From Roseobacter ponti (lineage in GTDB: Bacteria > Pseudomonadota > Alphaproteobacteria > Rhodobacterales > Rhodobacteraceae): a stretch of 64,000 nt of DNA. This document shows positions 27,166 to 37,355 of this stretch, in pieces (the first letter of the stretch is position 1; each line of letters starts with the position of its first letter). The position numbers were made by a program, and so were the translations under genes. The stretch spans positions 1,426,001-1,490,000 of the forward strand of contig NZ_CP048788.1 of assembly GCF_012932215.1 (NCBI RefSeq). The letters are read 5' to 3'. The notes beneath the pieces are model-generated. The model saw only the letters and a program-made list of their open reading frames with translations. It did not search any database and was not told where the DNA came from.

Positions 27166-28338
27166 TCAGATCGGGATGTAGCAGACCATCTCTCCGGCGA
27201 CCCGCGCGGGATCATGGGGCGGGCGCACCAGCAGGGCGTCGGCACCGGCCAGGACGGTGAGCAGGGAACTGTCCTGCCGGTCGAAGGGCGTGATGCCGTC
27301 CTCACCGAGGCGGGCGCGCATATAATGCTCGCGCGGGCCGTTCCCGGGCATGGCCACGGCAAGTGGTGCAGCAGCAAGCCGTGCAGCTTCCATTGGCAGG
27401 CCCTGCATGGCCCGCACGAAGGGAGCGACAAAAACTGTGCCACAGACAAGCGCCGAGACCGGATTACCGGGCAGCCCGATCATCGGCACTCCGCCGAGCC
27501 GTCCCGCCATCAGGGGCTTGCCGGGACGCATCGCGACTTTGTAAAAGGATTGTTCCATGCCCAGACCCGCTGCCACCCCGGCCACCAGATCATGATCCCC
27601 GACTGAGGCACCACCGATGGTGATGATCAGATCGGCCGTGCCGGCGAGTGTCAGCGCTGCGCGCAGAGAAGGCTCATTATCACGTGCGATGGGCAACAGC
27701 CGCGGCTGCGCGCCAAGGGCGGCCAGCTGCGCGGCAAGCCCGAAGGTGTTGGAGGCGATGATCTGATCCGGTCCAGGTGTTTCGCCGGGCATCACAAGTT
27801 CATCACCGGTGGCGAGAATGGCAACCGATGGCGCCTGTGCTACGGGCACGCGCGCGATGTTCATTGCAGCCAGCAGGGCGATATCTGCGGGGTTCAGCCG
27901 TCGCGGGGCGGCCACCTTGTCACCGGCGCTGAAATCACCGCCGGCAGGGCGGATGTTGTCCTTGCCGCCGATGTCGCGCCCGAGCGTGATGAGATCACCG
28001 CGCCGGGTGACATCCTCCTGGATCACGACGAAATCGGCACCCTCCGGGACGGGCGCACCGGTGAAAATGCGGGTGCACTGACCGGGGCCGACAGTGCCGT
28101 CAAAGCGGTGCCCCGCCGCCGCCTCGCCGATCACCTTGAACATCGCATCCGGTTCGACCTCAGCCCGACGCAGCGCATAGCCGTCCATCGATGAGGCGGG
28201 AAAGGGCGGTTGTGTCCGCGCGGCAGTGACATCGCGCGACAGCACCCGGCCGGCGGCGTCGCGCAGTGCGACCTCTTCGGTCTCAGGCTCCGGCACCAGG
28301 GCAAAGAGCTGCGCAAGCGCCTCGGCGACCGAAATCAT
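27166..28338 (-). CDS. moeA: Molybdopterin molybdenumtransferase
   Basis: Inserts molybdate into adenylated molybdopterin to finish molybdenum cofactor. 390 residues with the MoeA domain order: N-terminal DSMDGYA-type block ([11 protein letters not shown]), substrate loop [16 protein letters not shown], the [11 protein letters not shown] motif and the C-terminal beta-barrel. [11 protein letters not shown] is the conserved MoCF motif. ATG 28338 overlaps the moaC stop by four bases (ATGA), so the pair is coupled. Followed by lexA. Window context suggests molybdoenzymes are made, but none is encoded here. Confidence 0.95.
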   Translation of the reverse strand: MISVAEALAQLFALVPEPETEEVALRDAAGRVLSRDVTAARTQPPFPASSMDGYALRRAEVEPDAMFKVIGEAAAGHRFDGTVGPGQCTRIFTGAPVPEGADFVVIQEDVTRRGDLITLGRDIGGKDNIRPAGGDFSAGDKVAAPRRLNPADIALLAAMNIARVPVAQAPSVAILATGDELVMPGETPGPDQIIASNTFGLAAQLAALGAQPRLLPIARDNEPSLRAALTLAGTADLIITIGGASVGDHDLVAGVAAGLGMEQSFYKVAMRPGKPLMAGRLGGVPMIGLPGNPVSALVCGTVFVAPFVRAMQGLPMEAARLAAAPLAVAMPGNGPREHYMRARLGEDGITPFDRQDSSLLTVLAGADALLVRPPHDPARVAGEMVCYIPI

Positions 28339-28814
28339 GACGCCTGATACCGGCCCGACTTGCCGCCGTCCTTCAGCACCACGCGGGTGCCGCCGATCTC
28401 CATGCCTTTATCGACGGCCTTGGCCATGTCATAGACCGTCAGCGCCGCGACCGAGGCCGCGGTCAGCGCTTCCATCTCGACGCCGGTCTGGCCGGTCGTT
28501 TTCACGGTGGCCTCAATACGGTAGCCGGGCAGGTCCGGATCAGGGGTCAGCTCCACCGCAACTCTGGTGACAGGCAGCGGATGGCAGAGCGGAATAAGAT
28601 CGGGCGTGCGCTTGGCAGCCATGATCCCGGCCAGTCGTGCAACGCCCAGAACATCGCCCTTTTTGGCGCGGCCTTCCTGAATGATATCAAAGGTTTCCGG
28701 TAGCATCCTGATGTGACTTTCGGCCACAGCGATGCGACTGGTCACGGGCTTATCGCCCACATCGACCATATGTGCCGCGCCCCTGCTGTCGAAATGGGTG
28801 AGCTTTCCTGACAT
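28335..28814 (-). CDS. moaC: Cyclic pyranopterin monophosphate synthase
   Basis: Second enzyme of molybdenum-cofactor synthesis, acting on the product of MoaA. 159 residues; the signature [18 protein letters not shown] is near the N-terminus, the substrate-binding [16 protein letters not shown] in the middle (about residues 70-85) and the catalytic [20 protein letters not shown] later. ATG 28814 starts one base after the trpC stop codon, and the 3' end overlaps moeA by four bases. Its place inside a tryptophan operon is a gene-order feature, not a pathway link. Confidence 0.96.
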   Translation of the reverse strand: MSGKLTHFDSRGAAHMVDVGDKPVTSRIAVAESHIRMLPETFDIIQEGRAKKGDVLGVARLAGIMAAKRTPDLIPLCHPLPVTRVAVELTPDPDLPGYRIEATVKTTGQTGVEMEALTAASVAALTVYDMAKAVDKGMEIGGTRVVLKDGGKSGRYQAS

Positions 28815-28815
28815 G

Positions 28816-29628
28816 CTACATCCCGCCGGCGGTTGCCGGATTGGCGAGCAGTGTGCGGGTGGCCGCTTCCACATCATCATAGCGCATCAGGCTTTCGCCG
28901 ATCAGAAAGACGCGGGCGCCATAGCGGGCCATATCGGCCAGATCCTCAGGGGTGCTGAGACCGGATTCCGTGACGATCAGGCGGTCGGCAGGCACATCGC
29001 GCGAAAGCTTACGCGTGGTGTCGAGCGAGGTTTCAAACGTTTTCAGATCACGATTATTGATCCCGATCATGCGGCTTTTCAGCTGGCTCGCCCGCGCCAG
29101 TTCTTCGGCGTTATGTACCTCAAGGAGCGCATCCATGCCCCATCCGGCGGCCGCCTCTTCCAGCTCTTCGGCCTGGGCGTCCGATACGGAGGCCATGATG
29201 ATCAGGATGCAGTCAGCCCCGAGCGCGCGGGCCTCGGCCACCTGATAGGTGTCATACATGAAATCTTTGCGCAGAACCGGCAGGTCACAGGCGGCGCGTA
29301 CGGCCACGAGATAGTCTTTGGATCCCTGAAAGCTCGGCTCATCCGTCAGCACCGACAGACAGGTCGCACCACCGTCCGCATAGGCTCTTGCAATCGCCGC
29401 GGGGTCGAAATCAGCGCGGATCAACCCTCTGGAAGGGCTGGCTTTTTTCACTTCAGCGATCAGACCATAGGCTTTGATTGATTCCTGATGCAGCGTTTCC
29501 GCAAAGGGCCGGACCTTGGGTGCGGCGCGGGCTTCTGCCTCGACCGCCTCAAGTGGCTTTGCAGCCTTATCGGCGGCTACTTCTTCGAGCTTATAGGCTT
29601 TGATTTTATCAAGGATTGTTTCAGTCAT
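28816..29628 (-). CDS. trpC: Indole-3-glycerol-phosphate synthase
   Basis: Ring closure of CdRP to indole-glycerol phosphate in tryptophan synthesis. 270 residues, a TIM barrel: [12 protein letters not shown] at the start, the catalytic lysine in [13 protein letters not shown] (about residue 65), LRKDFMYD with the second catalytic Lys, [10 protein letters not shown] and [12 protein letters not shown]. Start 29628 overlaps the ung stop by four bases. Single-function form, not fused to TrpF. Confidence 0.96.
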   Translation of the reverse strand: MTETILDKIKAYKLEEVAADKAAKPLEAVEAEARAAPKVRPFAETLHQESIKAYGLIAEVKKASPSRGLIRADFDPAAIARAYADGGATCLSVLTDEPSFQGSKDYLVAVRAACDLPVLRKDFMYDTYQVAEARALGADCILIIMASVSDAQAEELEEAAAGWGMDALLEVHNAEELARASQLKSRMIGINNRDLKTFETSLDTTRKLSRDVPADRLIVTESGLSTPEDLADMARYGARVFLIGESLMRYDDVEAATRTLLANPATAGGM

Positions 29629-30287
29629 GGGGCCTCCGGCGCATCGGCCCAGTTTATGGACCGATGACCGCGTTCCTGCAACCATGCATTGGTCCGGCTG
29701 AAGGGACGGGAGCCGAAAAATCCACGCCGGGCGGAAAGCGGCGAGGGATGCGCCGTTGTAATTTTGAGATGCATCTCCGGATCCACAGCGGCGGCGGCCT
29801 TATGCGCGGCGGCCCCCCACAAAAGCCAGGCGCGGGGTGTGCCCGCCAGACGGTCGAGCACCTGAGCGGTCAGCACCTGCCAGCCGAGGCGGGCATGACC
29901 ACCGGCATCACCGGCCGGAACGGTCAGACAGGTGTTCAGGAGCAGTACCCCCTGATCGGCCCAGAACCGCAGATCCCCGGTCACCGGATGTGCGCCGGTA
30001 TCAGCTTCAAGCTCTTTGAAAATGTTGCCCAGCGACCGGGGCAGAGGCGACACGCCCGGCTCTGTGGAAAAGGCAAATCCGTGCGCATGTCCGGGTGTGG
30101 GGTAGGGATCCTGCCCGAGGATCACAACGCGCACATCATCGGGTGGGGTGCGTTCCAGTGCTGCAAAAATCCGGTGCTGCGGGGGCAGGATCTGCCGCGT
30201 CTCAGCGGTCAGCTCTGCCTCGATCCCGGGCAGGGTGTCGCGGAAAAACGGCAGGTCTGCCCAGGCCCCTGGCGGATGCAGGTTCAC
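29625..30287 (-). CDS. ung: Uracil-DNA glycosylase, family 1
   Basis: Removes uracil from DNA in base-excision repair. 220 residues with the active-site block [15 protein letters not shown] (Asp60 is the water-activating residue), the [17 protein letters not shown] region, [12 protein letters not shown] and the leucine-loop [13 protein letters not shown] with catalytic His180. It sits between trpD and trpC, overlapping each neighbour by four bases, so it must be translated from the tryptophan-operon mRNA. A DNA-repair gene inside trpGDC is an unusual but clean arrangement. Confidence 0.96.
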   Translation of the reverse strand: MNLHPPGAWADLPFFRDTLPGIEAELTAETRQILPPQHRIFAALERTPPDDVRVVILGQDPYPTPGHAHGFAFSTEPGVSPLPRSLGNIFKELEADTGAHPVTGDLRFWADQGVLLLNTCLTVPAGDAGGHARLGWQVLTAQVLDRLAGTPRAWLLWGAAAHKAAAAVDPEMHLKITTAHPSPLSARRGFFGSRPFSRTNAWLQERGHRSINWADAPEAP

Positions 30288-31303
30288 GCGCCCTGCGTGA
30301 TCCGCGCGACAGCCGCGATTTTCTCAGCCGCCGCACCGCTGTCGATCGAGGTCCGGGCCATTTCGACGCCTTCCTTCAGATCGCCGGCGGCATCAGCGAC
30401 CACGAGGGCCGCCGCGGCATTCAGCAGAACCGCATCCCGATAGGCGGAGGCTTCACCGTCCAGCAGCGCTTTGAAGTCGCGCGCATTTTCCTCAGGTGTG
30501 CCGCCGACGATCGCCTCGAAAGGATGCACCGGCAGGCCCGCGTCATCGGGGTGGATCTCCATATCCGTAACGGTGCCGTCGGGACCGAGGGCTGACACCC
30601 AGCTCACCCCTGTTATCGTCAGCTCATCGGTACCGTCAGAGCCATGCACCAGCCAGGCCTTTTCCGAACCCAGTGCGCCGAGTGTTTCGGCCATGGGCCG
30701 GATCAGATCGCGCGAAAAAGCACCGGTGAGCTGGCGTCTGACGCCCGCGGGGTTGGTCAGGGGGCCGAGAATATTAAAGATTGTGCGGGTGCCGAGCTCT
30801 GCGCGCGTGGGCATCACATGGGCAATTGCCGGGTGATGCATTGGTGCCATCATAAAGCCAATGCCCGCCTCTTTCAGCGCTTTTTCAACGATTTTGGGGC
30901 CGACCATCACATTGAGCCCCATCTGCGTCAGCGCATCTGCTGCTCCGGATTTCGACGAGAGGTTCCGGTTGCCGTGCTTGGCCACCACCACACCCGCGCC
31001 TGCAACCACAAACGCTGTGGCGGTCGAGATGTTCAGTGTGCCCTTGCCATCCCCACCGGTGCCGACGATGTCCATCGCCCCGTCGGGTGCCCGGACCGCG
31101 TTACACTTGCTGCGCATGACAGCGGCGGCGGCGGCATATTCCTCTACCGTTTCGCCGCGGGTGCGCAGCGCCATCAGCAACCCGCCGATCTGGCTCGGTG
31201 TCGCTTCGCCGTCAAAGAGAATGCCAAAGGCTTCTTCGGCTTCGGCGCGCGACAGAGCACGGTCCGCTGCGGCACCAATCAGCGGTTTCAGGGCGTCACT
31301 CAT
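30284..31303 (-). CDS. trpD: Anthranilate phosphoribosyltransferase
   Basis: Joins anthranilate and PRPP. 339 residues. Motifs: the glycine-rich PRPP loop [17 protein letters not shown] (about 80-96), [17 protein letters not shown] with the metal/diphosphate-binding residues, and [30 protein letters not shown]. Four-base ATGA overlaps with trpG upstream and ung downstream show a tightly coupled operon. Not fused with trpG. Confidence 0.97.
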   Translation of the reverse strand: MSDALKPLIGAAADRALSRAEAEEAFGILFDGEATPSQIGGLLMALRTRGETVEEYAAAAAVMRSKCNAVRAPDGAMDIVGTGGDGKGTLNISTATAFVVAGAGVVVAKHGNRNLSSKSGAADALTQMGLNVMVGPKIVEKALKEAGIGFMMAPMHHPAIAHVMPTRAELGTRTIFNILGPLTNPAGVRRQLTGAFSRDLIRPMAETLGALGSEKAWLVHGSDGTDELTITGVSWVSALGPDGTVTDMEIHPDDAGLPVHPFEAIVGGTPEENARDFKALLDGEASAYRDAVLLNAAAALVVADAAGDLKEGVEMARTSIDSGAAAEKIAAVARITQGA

Positions 31304-31881
31304 GCGGGCACCTGCATTTCACTGATGAAGTTCTTCAGCAGGGCGTGGCCGTGCTCGGAGCGGATCGATTCCGGATGAAACTGCACGCCATGGATCGGCA
31401 GGTCGCGGTGTTGCAGCCCCATGATGGTCCCGTCTTCCAGATCCGCGGTGATGCGCAGCGTGTCTGGCAGGGTCTCGCGTTCGACGATCAGCGAGTGATA
31501 GCGGGTGGCCTCGAACGGTGTTGGCAGGCCGGCAAAAAGCCCGCTGCTGTCGTGGCGGATATGGCCCGTTTTGCCGTGTACGATATCTTTTGCGCGTACC
31601 ACGCGCCCGCCGAATGCCTGACCGATTGTCTGGTGACCAAGGCAGACACCCATCAGCGGTGTGCGGGTTTCCGCCGCTGCCTGCGTCAGGGCAAGGCAGA
31701 TCCCCGCCTGATCAGGGTCGCAGGGCCCGGGCGACAGCAGAATGCCCGAGGGGCGCATCGCCATGGCTTCCTGCACATCCAGGGCGTCGTTTCGCCGGAT
31801 AACAACATCTGCCCCGAGGCTGCCCAGATAGTGGACGAGGTTGTAGGTAAAACTGTCGTAGTTGTCGATCAGCAGCAACAT
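31300..31881 (-). CDS. trpG: Anthranilate synthase glutaminase component
   Basis: Supplies ammonia from glutamine to TrpE; may also serve aminodeoxychorismate synthase, as in many bacteria. 193 residues: [32 protein letters not shown], the nucleophile Cys80 in [15 protein letters not shown] and the His-Glu of the triad in GVQFHPESI. The start at 31881 is the family N-terminus; the frame runs 57 codons further upstream without similarity. First gene of trpG-trpD-ung-trpC-moaC-moeA-lexA. TrpE is encoded 5.5 kb away, so the two subunits come from separate transcripts. Confidence 0.96.
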   Translation of the reverse strand: MLLLIDNYDSFTYNLVHYLGSLGADVVIRRNDALDVQEAMAMRPSGILLSPGPCDPDQAGICLALTQAAAETRTPLMGVCLGHQTIGQAFGGRVVRAKDIVHGKTGHIRHDSSGLFAGLPTPFEATRYHSLIVERETLPDTLRITADLEDGTIMGLQHRDLPIHGVQFHPESIRSEHGHALLKNFISEMQVPA

Positions 31882-32085
31882 GTTCAAAACTTTGCAATCA
31901 GGGCTGGAGACTGGGCCCCCGGGCGCGGTATAGTTCGTGCGTACTTGTTCAGGGTTGGCAGGCTGCGTCAAGAGGCGGCACCGGTCCTGTGCAGAGCGGC
32001 AGCCTTGCAGGGCGGTCCGGGCACAGGGGTGCGTCAGGACCGGAGGCTGCACCAGTGAGACATATAACGCGAGGGTGGGCAGACC

Positions 32086-34083
32086 GTGGCAAAAGGATTT
32101 ATCAAAGGCGCACTCTGGGGCAGTTGTGTCAGCCTCAGCGCAGTCGTGCTGGTGTCGGTGTTCAGCAGCGGGCTGCCCCGGCCGCCGGCAGATCCGGCCG
32201 GCACGGCACAGACGCCGCCTGGTTCAACGCCGCCCGCAACAGCACCCGCTGAAACACGCGACACCGCAGCAGCGCAGCCGGACGCGACATCCGTCCCTGA
32301 ACAAAGCACAACCAGTAAGGGTGCCGGTGCGGATAGGACCACCCTGGCCGCCGCAGGAGCGCCGGACACGCTCGACGGGTTGCGCGAAAGCGATATGACA
32401 CCGGCGGCTGTGCCGGATGCGGGCTCCGCTGCGGCGGTACTGCAGCAGGATGCAGCCAGCACAACGGGCACGGCACCCGCTGCACCCCGGACCGATGCAC
32501 CGGTCGCAGGCGCGGGGCAGACTGCTGCTCTGACGACGCCCTCGACAGAGCCTGCCGTGACAGTCTCGACCAGCTCCGCCGCACAACCGGCAGAGGCGCC
32601 GGAGGCTCCGTCAGAGACAACTGCCGCAGCGCCGGTGGTGCAGACGGATATTGCGGCCCTCGCACCCCCCGTCGACCCCGCAGAACCCCGGTCCGCGCCT
32701 GAACCGGATGAGGGTTCAATCTCGAACCTTCCGATGCAGCCGCCGGCGCCTGACCTTCCGTCAGAACGCACCGCCTTTACCGAAGCGGCACCCGATACGA
32801 TTGCGGCTGCCGATCCGGCGCAGCCACAGCCCCCGGCGGTTCTCGCCTCAGGCACCGCCTTTGACGACAGCACCCGCCCTGTCAGCGATGATGCCGGGCC
32901 CGAGGTTGCAGAGATTACCGCAATGGCGCCGGCGACCGTGCAGCCGGACAGCGACGGGGGCACCGCAGCGCAGGTTTACGCCAGCACCGATACCGCGCCG
33001 GCCAGCGTACCCGAAGCCCAGGTCGCCGTGACACCTGAACCGGAAGCCGGAACTCCCACCCGGGAGCCCGACGCGACTGGTCCGGAACCGGAAGAAGCAG
33101 GGCCGGAAAGCCGGACCGCCGTGCGCCGGCCCGATCCGGTGACACGTGATGTGGCAGAGGATATTGCCGATACCTCCTCGCAGAGTGCGCCGCCTGCACA
33201 GACGGCTGAGCCCGCTCCGGTGGTGAGTGCTCAGAATTCTCTGGAGGGCAGCTTTGCAGACAGGACAGACGGGGTGACCACAAACCGGCTGCCCAGTCTG
33301 GGCGATGATGAACCCGAAGCAGAAGTCGCGCCGGCCGACCCGCAGGCTTCCGGCGCTGCAGATGTGTCGGATGCGGCCGGTGACCCCTCCGCGTCGGTGT
33401 CCCCGCTGGAGCAGTTCGCGCGGCCCGCAGAGAACCCTGAAGGCAAGCCGGTCATGTCGATTGTTCTGATGGACGACGGTGTTGACCTTGCCGCTGCTGC
33501 CATCGGGCTGCCTGCGCTGCGCCGCTTTCCACATCCGGTGACATTCGCTGTCGAGGCGAGCCTGCCGGACGCCGCCAGCCGTGCCGGGGCCTACCGCAAC
33601 GAGGGCTTTGAGGTGCTTGCGATGATCAATCTGCCTGAAGGCGCTTCTGCGACCGACGCCGAGGTTTCGGTCGCAGCTGCGCTTGCCGCTGTTCCCGAAG
33701 CGGTTGGCGTGCTGGAGGGTCCGGGCACCGGGGTGACAACAACGCCTGACGCAGCGCGCCAGGTCTCTGAGATCCTCGCGGCGAGCGGGCACGGACTGGT
33801 GACGCAGAACCGCGGGCTCAATACCGCGCAGAAGCTCGCAGCGCGTGCCGGCGTGCCGTCGGCTGTGGTTTTCAGGGATTTTGACAGCGAGGGACAATCA
33901 CCTGTGGTGATCCGGCGGTTTCTTGATCAGGCCGCGTTTCGTGCAGGCCAGGAGGGCGGCATCGTGATGCTGGGCCGGCTGCGCGAGGATACTGTTTCGG
34001 CTCTTCTCGTCTGGGCCCTGCAGGACCGCGCGGACAGAGTTGCGATGGTGCCGGTGAGCGGCGCTCTTTCGGTATCGGAGTAA
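32086..34083 (+). CDS. Divergent polysaccharide deacetylase (YibQ-like) with long disordered linker
   Basis: A 665-residue envelope protein. An N-terminal membrane anchor/signal (about 5-28: KGALWGSCVSLSAVVLVSVF) is followed by about 400 residues dominated by Ala, Pro, Thr, Glu, Asp and Ser, clearly low-complexity and probably disordered. The C-terminal 220 residues hold the divergent polysaccharide deacetylase domain: SIVLMDDGVDLAAAAIGLP, VTFAVEASLPDA, LEGPGTGVTTTPDAA, HGLVTQNRG. The usual family is much shorter, so the linker is the odd part; it may let the domain reach across the periplasm to the wall. The GTG at 32086 is chosen as start. Divergent from trpG; convergent with the GGDEF-EAL gene, only 10 bp apart. 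Confidence 0.75.
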   Translation: MAKGFIKGALWGSCVSLSAVVLVSVFSSGLPRPPADPAGTAQTPPGSTPPATAPAETRDTAAAQPDATSVPEQSTTSKGAGADRTTLAAAGAPDTLDGLRESDMTPAAVPDAGSAAAVLQQDAASTTGTAPAAPRTDAPVAGAGQTAALTTPSTEPAVTVSTSSAAQPAEAPEAPSETTAAAPVVQTDIAALAPPVDPAEPRSAPEPDEGSISNLPMQPPAPDLPSERTAFTEAAPDTIAAADPAQPQPPAVLASGTAFDDSTRPVSDDAGPEVAEITAMAPATVQPDSDGGTAAQVYASTDTAPASVPEAQVAVTPEPEAGTPTREPDATGPEPEEAGPESRTAVRRPDPVTRDVAEDIADTSSQSAPPAQTAEPAPVVSAQNSLEGSFADRTDGVTTNRLPSLGDDEPEAEVAPADPQASGAADVSDAAGDPSASVSPLEQFARPAENPEGKPVMSIVLMDDGVDLAAAAIGLPALRRFPHPVTFAVEASLPDAASRAGAYRNEGFEVLAMINLPEGASATDAEVSVAAALAAVPEAVGVLEGPGTGVTTTPDAARQVSEILAASGHGLVTQNRGLNTAQKLAARAGVPSAVVFRDFDSEGQSPVVIRRFLDQAAFRAGQEGGIVMLGRLREDTVSALLVWALQDRADRVAMVPVSGALSVSE

Positions 34084-34093
34084 CGGCCGGCCA

Positions 34094-36196
34094 TCAGGCC
34101 CGCCGCCCGGCAGTCTCCTCATGACAGTTCAGAGCCCATGCGTGAAAATCAACAGCGCGCATTGGTTTGCCGATCAGATACCCCTGCACGGTGTCGCAGC
34201 CCATGCCGGCCACGAGTTCAAGCTGTTCTTCGGTTTCGATCCCTTCTGCCACCACGGTCATGCCGAGGCTTCGCGACATCGTGACGAGGGCTGAGATGAT
34301 GCTTTCCGCGCGCGGCTGCGGGACCGGCGAGATCAGTGACTGATCCAGTTTGATGCCGCTCAGCGTGAGCTGCGAGAGCGTGGACATCGACGCATATCCG
34401 GTGCCGAAGTCATCCAGCGAAACGGCAATACCCGCGTCTGCAATGCGCGCGATGGTGCGGGCGGCCATATCATCTTCGCTTTCGATCAGCGTGCTTTCAA
34501 GAACCTCGACCACAAGGTCCTGCGGCGAGAGATGCCGGCTGCTGATTTCCTGTATCAGGCGTTCGGGCAGATGCGGATCATGCAGGGTCGCAGGGGAGGC
34601 ATTGACCGATATCTTTGGCAGATCGATGCCCGCAGCGCGCAGGTCTTCGAGCTGATCCAGGCCTTTGCTGAGCATCATCATATCAATGGCGCGCAGCAGC
34701 CCCGCCTGTTCAGCCGCTGCAAGAAAAATGGCCGGCGGCACGATCCCGCGCGTCGGGTGGTTCCAGCGCACCAGGACCTCGCATCCCGCAAGCCGCAGGG
34801 TACCGGCACAGACCTGTGGCTGCATCCAGGCCTCAAACTCGTCGCGGTCAATGGCGGTTCCGATCTCTGAGAAGAGCGCATGACGGGTCTCAATATCGGC
34901 GCGCAGCTCGTTGGAGTATTCGTGCGCGCGCCCGCGCCCGGTCCGTTTTGCCTCATAAAGCGCCAGATCACTTTCGATCAGCAGCTGGTCCGGGGTCGCG
35001 GTTGAGGACCCCGCGAGCGTGTAGCCTGCTGAGGCGCCGGTACGACAGGTCCTGCCTTCAAACACAAAAGGTTCAGAGAGTGCGTTCACGATCCTGCGCG
35101 CCAGAGCTTCGATGGCCTGAACGGAGGCGGGTTCGGTAACCACAACCACAAACTCATCGCCGCCGATGCGCCCGACCAGATCTCCGGGCGATGTCTCACG
35201 GCGCAGCAGAGTGGCTGTCTTTTTCAGCAGCGCATCACCGGCAGCATGGCCAAACCGGTCGTTTACCGATTTGAAACGGTCCAGATCGATTTTGAGAACG
35301 CCCAGCGTAATATCCGCCTTCGTATGTGCTGCTGGCAGCTGACTGAGAAATTCATTGATGGCCCGGCGGTTGGCCAGTCCGGTGAGCGTGTCGTGGTTGG
35401 CAGCATGGGCGAGGGTGCGCCGCGCGCTCATCAGTTCGGAATTGCGCGCGCGCAGCGCGTCATAGGATCCGGAGAGCTGTTTTTTGCGCCGTTCCAGCCG
35501 CGAAATTGCCCGCGTTACAGAAATCTGGGCGGGCAGAAAAATCAGCGCGGCCTCCAGCACGAATATGAGCACGGCGATGTAGAACGTGGTGTGCTGGATG
35601 TGCAGTAACTGGCGGCTTTGTGCTTTGGAGTGGTTTTCGAGCAGCGTTACGGCCTCGTTGAGCCTGCCGAGAAGGTCATATTCGCCCCAGACCGTGAGCT
35701 GGTCCCGGATGTTGATACGCTCCACGCCCTGAGCGCCCGGGTAATATGCGGCCATCGCAGCATAGCGTCTGGTGAACATATCGAGCGGGATCGGTTCGGC
35801 ATCGTGATAAAGTGTTACCAGCGCGTCCGGCAGACCGGGTCGGTTGACCAGCAACTCGTGGGCCTGCTCAAACTCCGCCACAGTTTTTTCCAGTCCGGCC
35901 ATAGCGGCACCGCTGCTGCTGTTGTGCAGGTCGCTGACATAAAACAGAATGCGCTGGCTCAGCATGCGTTGCCGTCCGGCAATATTGATCAGCTCTGCGT
36001 ATCCGTCGGTGGCGCGTATCGACATCAGCGAGGTCACATGCGATGCGCTCATCAGACCGCCGATCAGCAAAAAGGCCAGCAGGTATCGTTTCCACAGCGA
36101 CTGTGGTCTGACCAGGCAGACGTGGCGCGCCACAACCTGCCGTATCCATTTTCCCGGCCATCTCACTGGTTTCATTCCGGAGCTCCGCACTGACAT
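34094..36196 (-). CDS. Membrane GGDEF-EAL cyclic-di-GMP protein with PilJ-like sensor
   Basis: A 700-residue signalling protein. Membrane segments at about 37-57 and 203-224 frame a periplasmic domain with INIAGRQRMLSQRI (70-83), the type IV pili methyl-accepting (PilJ) signature. Then a GGDEF domain with intact GGDEF at 345-349, and an EAL domain in which the first motif is EVL (473-475) and the other metal and catalytic residues appear present (SVNASP, EVLEST, LDDFGTGYAS, IKLDQS, AEGIET, VQGYLIGKP). The RxxD inhibitory site before GGDEF is replaced by SPGD, so product inhibition there is probably lost. Either activity could dominate. Targets unknown. Confidence 0.9.
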   Translation of the reverse strand: MSVRSSGMKPVRWPGKWIRQVVARHVCLVRPQSLWKRYLLAFLLIGGLMSASHVTSLMSIRATDGYAELINIAGRQRMLSQRILFYVSDLHNSSSGAAMAGLEKTVAEFEQAHELLVNRPGLPDALVTLYHDAEPIPLDMFTRRYAAMAAYYPGAQGVERINIRDQLTVWGEYDLLGRLNEAVTLLENHSKAQSRQLLHIQHTTFYIAVLIFVLEAALIFLPAQISVTRAISRLERRKKQLSGSYDALRARNSELMSARRTLAHAANHDTLTGLANRRAINEFLSQLPAAHTKADITLGVLKIDLDRFKSVNDRFGHAAGDALLKKTATLLRRETSPGDLVGRIGGDEFVVVVTEPASVQAIEALARRIVNALSEPFVFEGRTCRTGASAGYTLAGSSTATPDQLLIESDLALYEAKRTGRGRAHEYSNELRADIETRHALFSEIGTAIDRDEFEAWMQPQVCAGTLRLAGCEVLVRWNHPTRGIVPPAIFLAAAEQAGLLRAIDMMMLSKGLDQLEDLRAAGIDLPKISVNASPATLHDPHLPERLIQEISSRHLSPQDLVVEVLESTLIESEDDMAARTIARIADAGIAVSLDDFGTGYASMSTLSQLTLSGIKLDQSLISPVPQPRAESIISALVTMSRSLGMTVVAEGIETEEQLELVAGMGCDTVQGYLIGKPMRAVDFHAWALNCHEETAGRRA

Positions 36197-36314
36197 GCAC
36201 CCTGCGGCGCCGGGTCAATGTGCCTCACGGAAGTTGATGAAGCGTCGCGAAAGGAGCAAAACCTGCCCGGAAAATACCGTCAATTTGAGATTAACCCGCC
36301 CGTTTAGCAGAGGC

Positions 36315-37352
36315 TCAGATGATCTCGTCCTCGTCAAAGAGCGGATCACTTTCAAGCTGTGCCGCAAGGCCCCCGACGGTGTCGCCTGAGGCTTCGGGGC
36401 TGAGTGCCGCCAGATGAAAAACCGCGTCGCCTTCGTTGACGACGGGCAGAATGGCCCGACCGATCAGGATGCCCGGCGCCGGCGAAAGAAGGTCGGTTTC
36501 AACCTCGCCGAAAGGGTCAGACACGGTGGCCAGCACATCGCCTTTTTCCACGGTTTCGCCCTCGGCGCGGAAGGTTCGCAAAAGACCGCCCGCCGGCGCC
36601 CGCAGCCAGCTTGAGGATTTGCAGATATAGGGCCGCTCTTTGGCTTTTGCGATGCCGCGTGCCGGCAGCATATCGACGCTTCGCATCACGCGCAGAATGC
36701 CCGCAACCCCTGCGCGCACGGCCATTTCGTCAAAGCGCAGGCCTTCACCGGCTTCATAGAGCAGCACGGGCGTGCCCCGCGCCGCGGCCTCGCCCCGCAA
36801 AGATCCGTCGCGCAGCGGTGAGGTCAGCACGACCGGCGCGCCAAAGGCCATTGCCATCGCCCGCGTGGTATCGTCGCCAGGCGACAGGCGGATCTGTGGC
36901 AGGTTGGTGCGGTGAATGGCCGCTGAGTGCAGATCGATGCCGAAATCACAGCGCAGCACCACTTCCTGCAGAAAGATATGTGCCAGACGCGAGCCCAGCG
37001 AGCCGCCCGGGTGGCCCGGAAAGCAGCGGTTGAGATCCCGCCGGTCGGGCAGATAGCGCGATCGGTTGAGAAAGCCGAAGGAGTTTACAACCGGGACCAC
37101 CAGCAGCGTACCACGCAGAGACGCAAGCTGCGGTGCGCGCAGCAGACGGCGCACGATCTCGACGCCGATCACCTCATCGCCGTGAACTGCCGCCGAGACG
37201 AACATCGTGGGGCCGGCGCGTTTGCCGTGATGGACCTGCACCGAAAGATGGACCGGCGTATGATCGGGCAGGATCGAGACCGGCAGATTTACTGTGCCGC
37301 TTTTCCCCGGTGCGAAACGCTCACCGGCAATCTCAAAGGGCGCGCGGGCCAT
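36315..37352 (-). CDS. Succinylglutamate desuccinylase/aspartoacylase-family protein
   Basis: Zinc carboxypeptidase-like hydrolase, 345 residues. Zinc ligands are in AAVHGDEVIG (His and Glu, about 54-63) and IDLHSAAIH (second His, about 138-146). The N-terminal half is the M14-like AstE/AspA fold; the C-terminal third (about 245-345) looks like the lipoyl/barrel-sandwich domain seen in this family (VEKGDVLATVSDPFGEVE). Substrate unknown; N-acyl amino acids are typical. It begins three bases after trpE, so it is part of the ppiD-trpE transcript. Confidence 0.85.
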   Translation of the reverse strand: MARAPFEIAGERFAPGKSGTVNLPVSILPDHTPVHLSVQVHHGKRAGPTMFVSAAVHGDEVIGVEIVRRLLRAPQLASLRGTLLVVPVVNSFGFLNRSRYLPDRRDLNRCFPGHPGGSLGSRLAHIFLQEVVLRCDFGIDLHSAAIHRTNLPQIRLSPGDDTTRAMAMAFGAPVVLTSPLRDGSLRGEAAARGTPVLLYEAGEGLRFDEMAVRAGVAGILRVMRSVDMLPARGIAKAKERPYICKSSSWLRAPAGGLLRTFRAEGETVEKGDVLATVSDPFGEVETDLLSPAPGILIGRAILPVVNEGDAVFHLAALSPEASGDTVGGLAAQLESDPLFDEDEII

Positions 37353-37355
37353 GGC

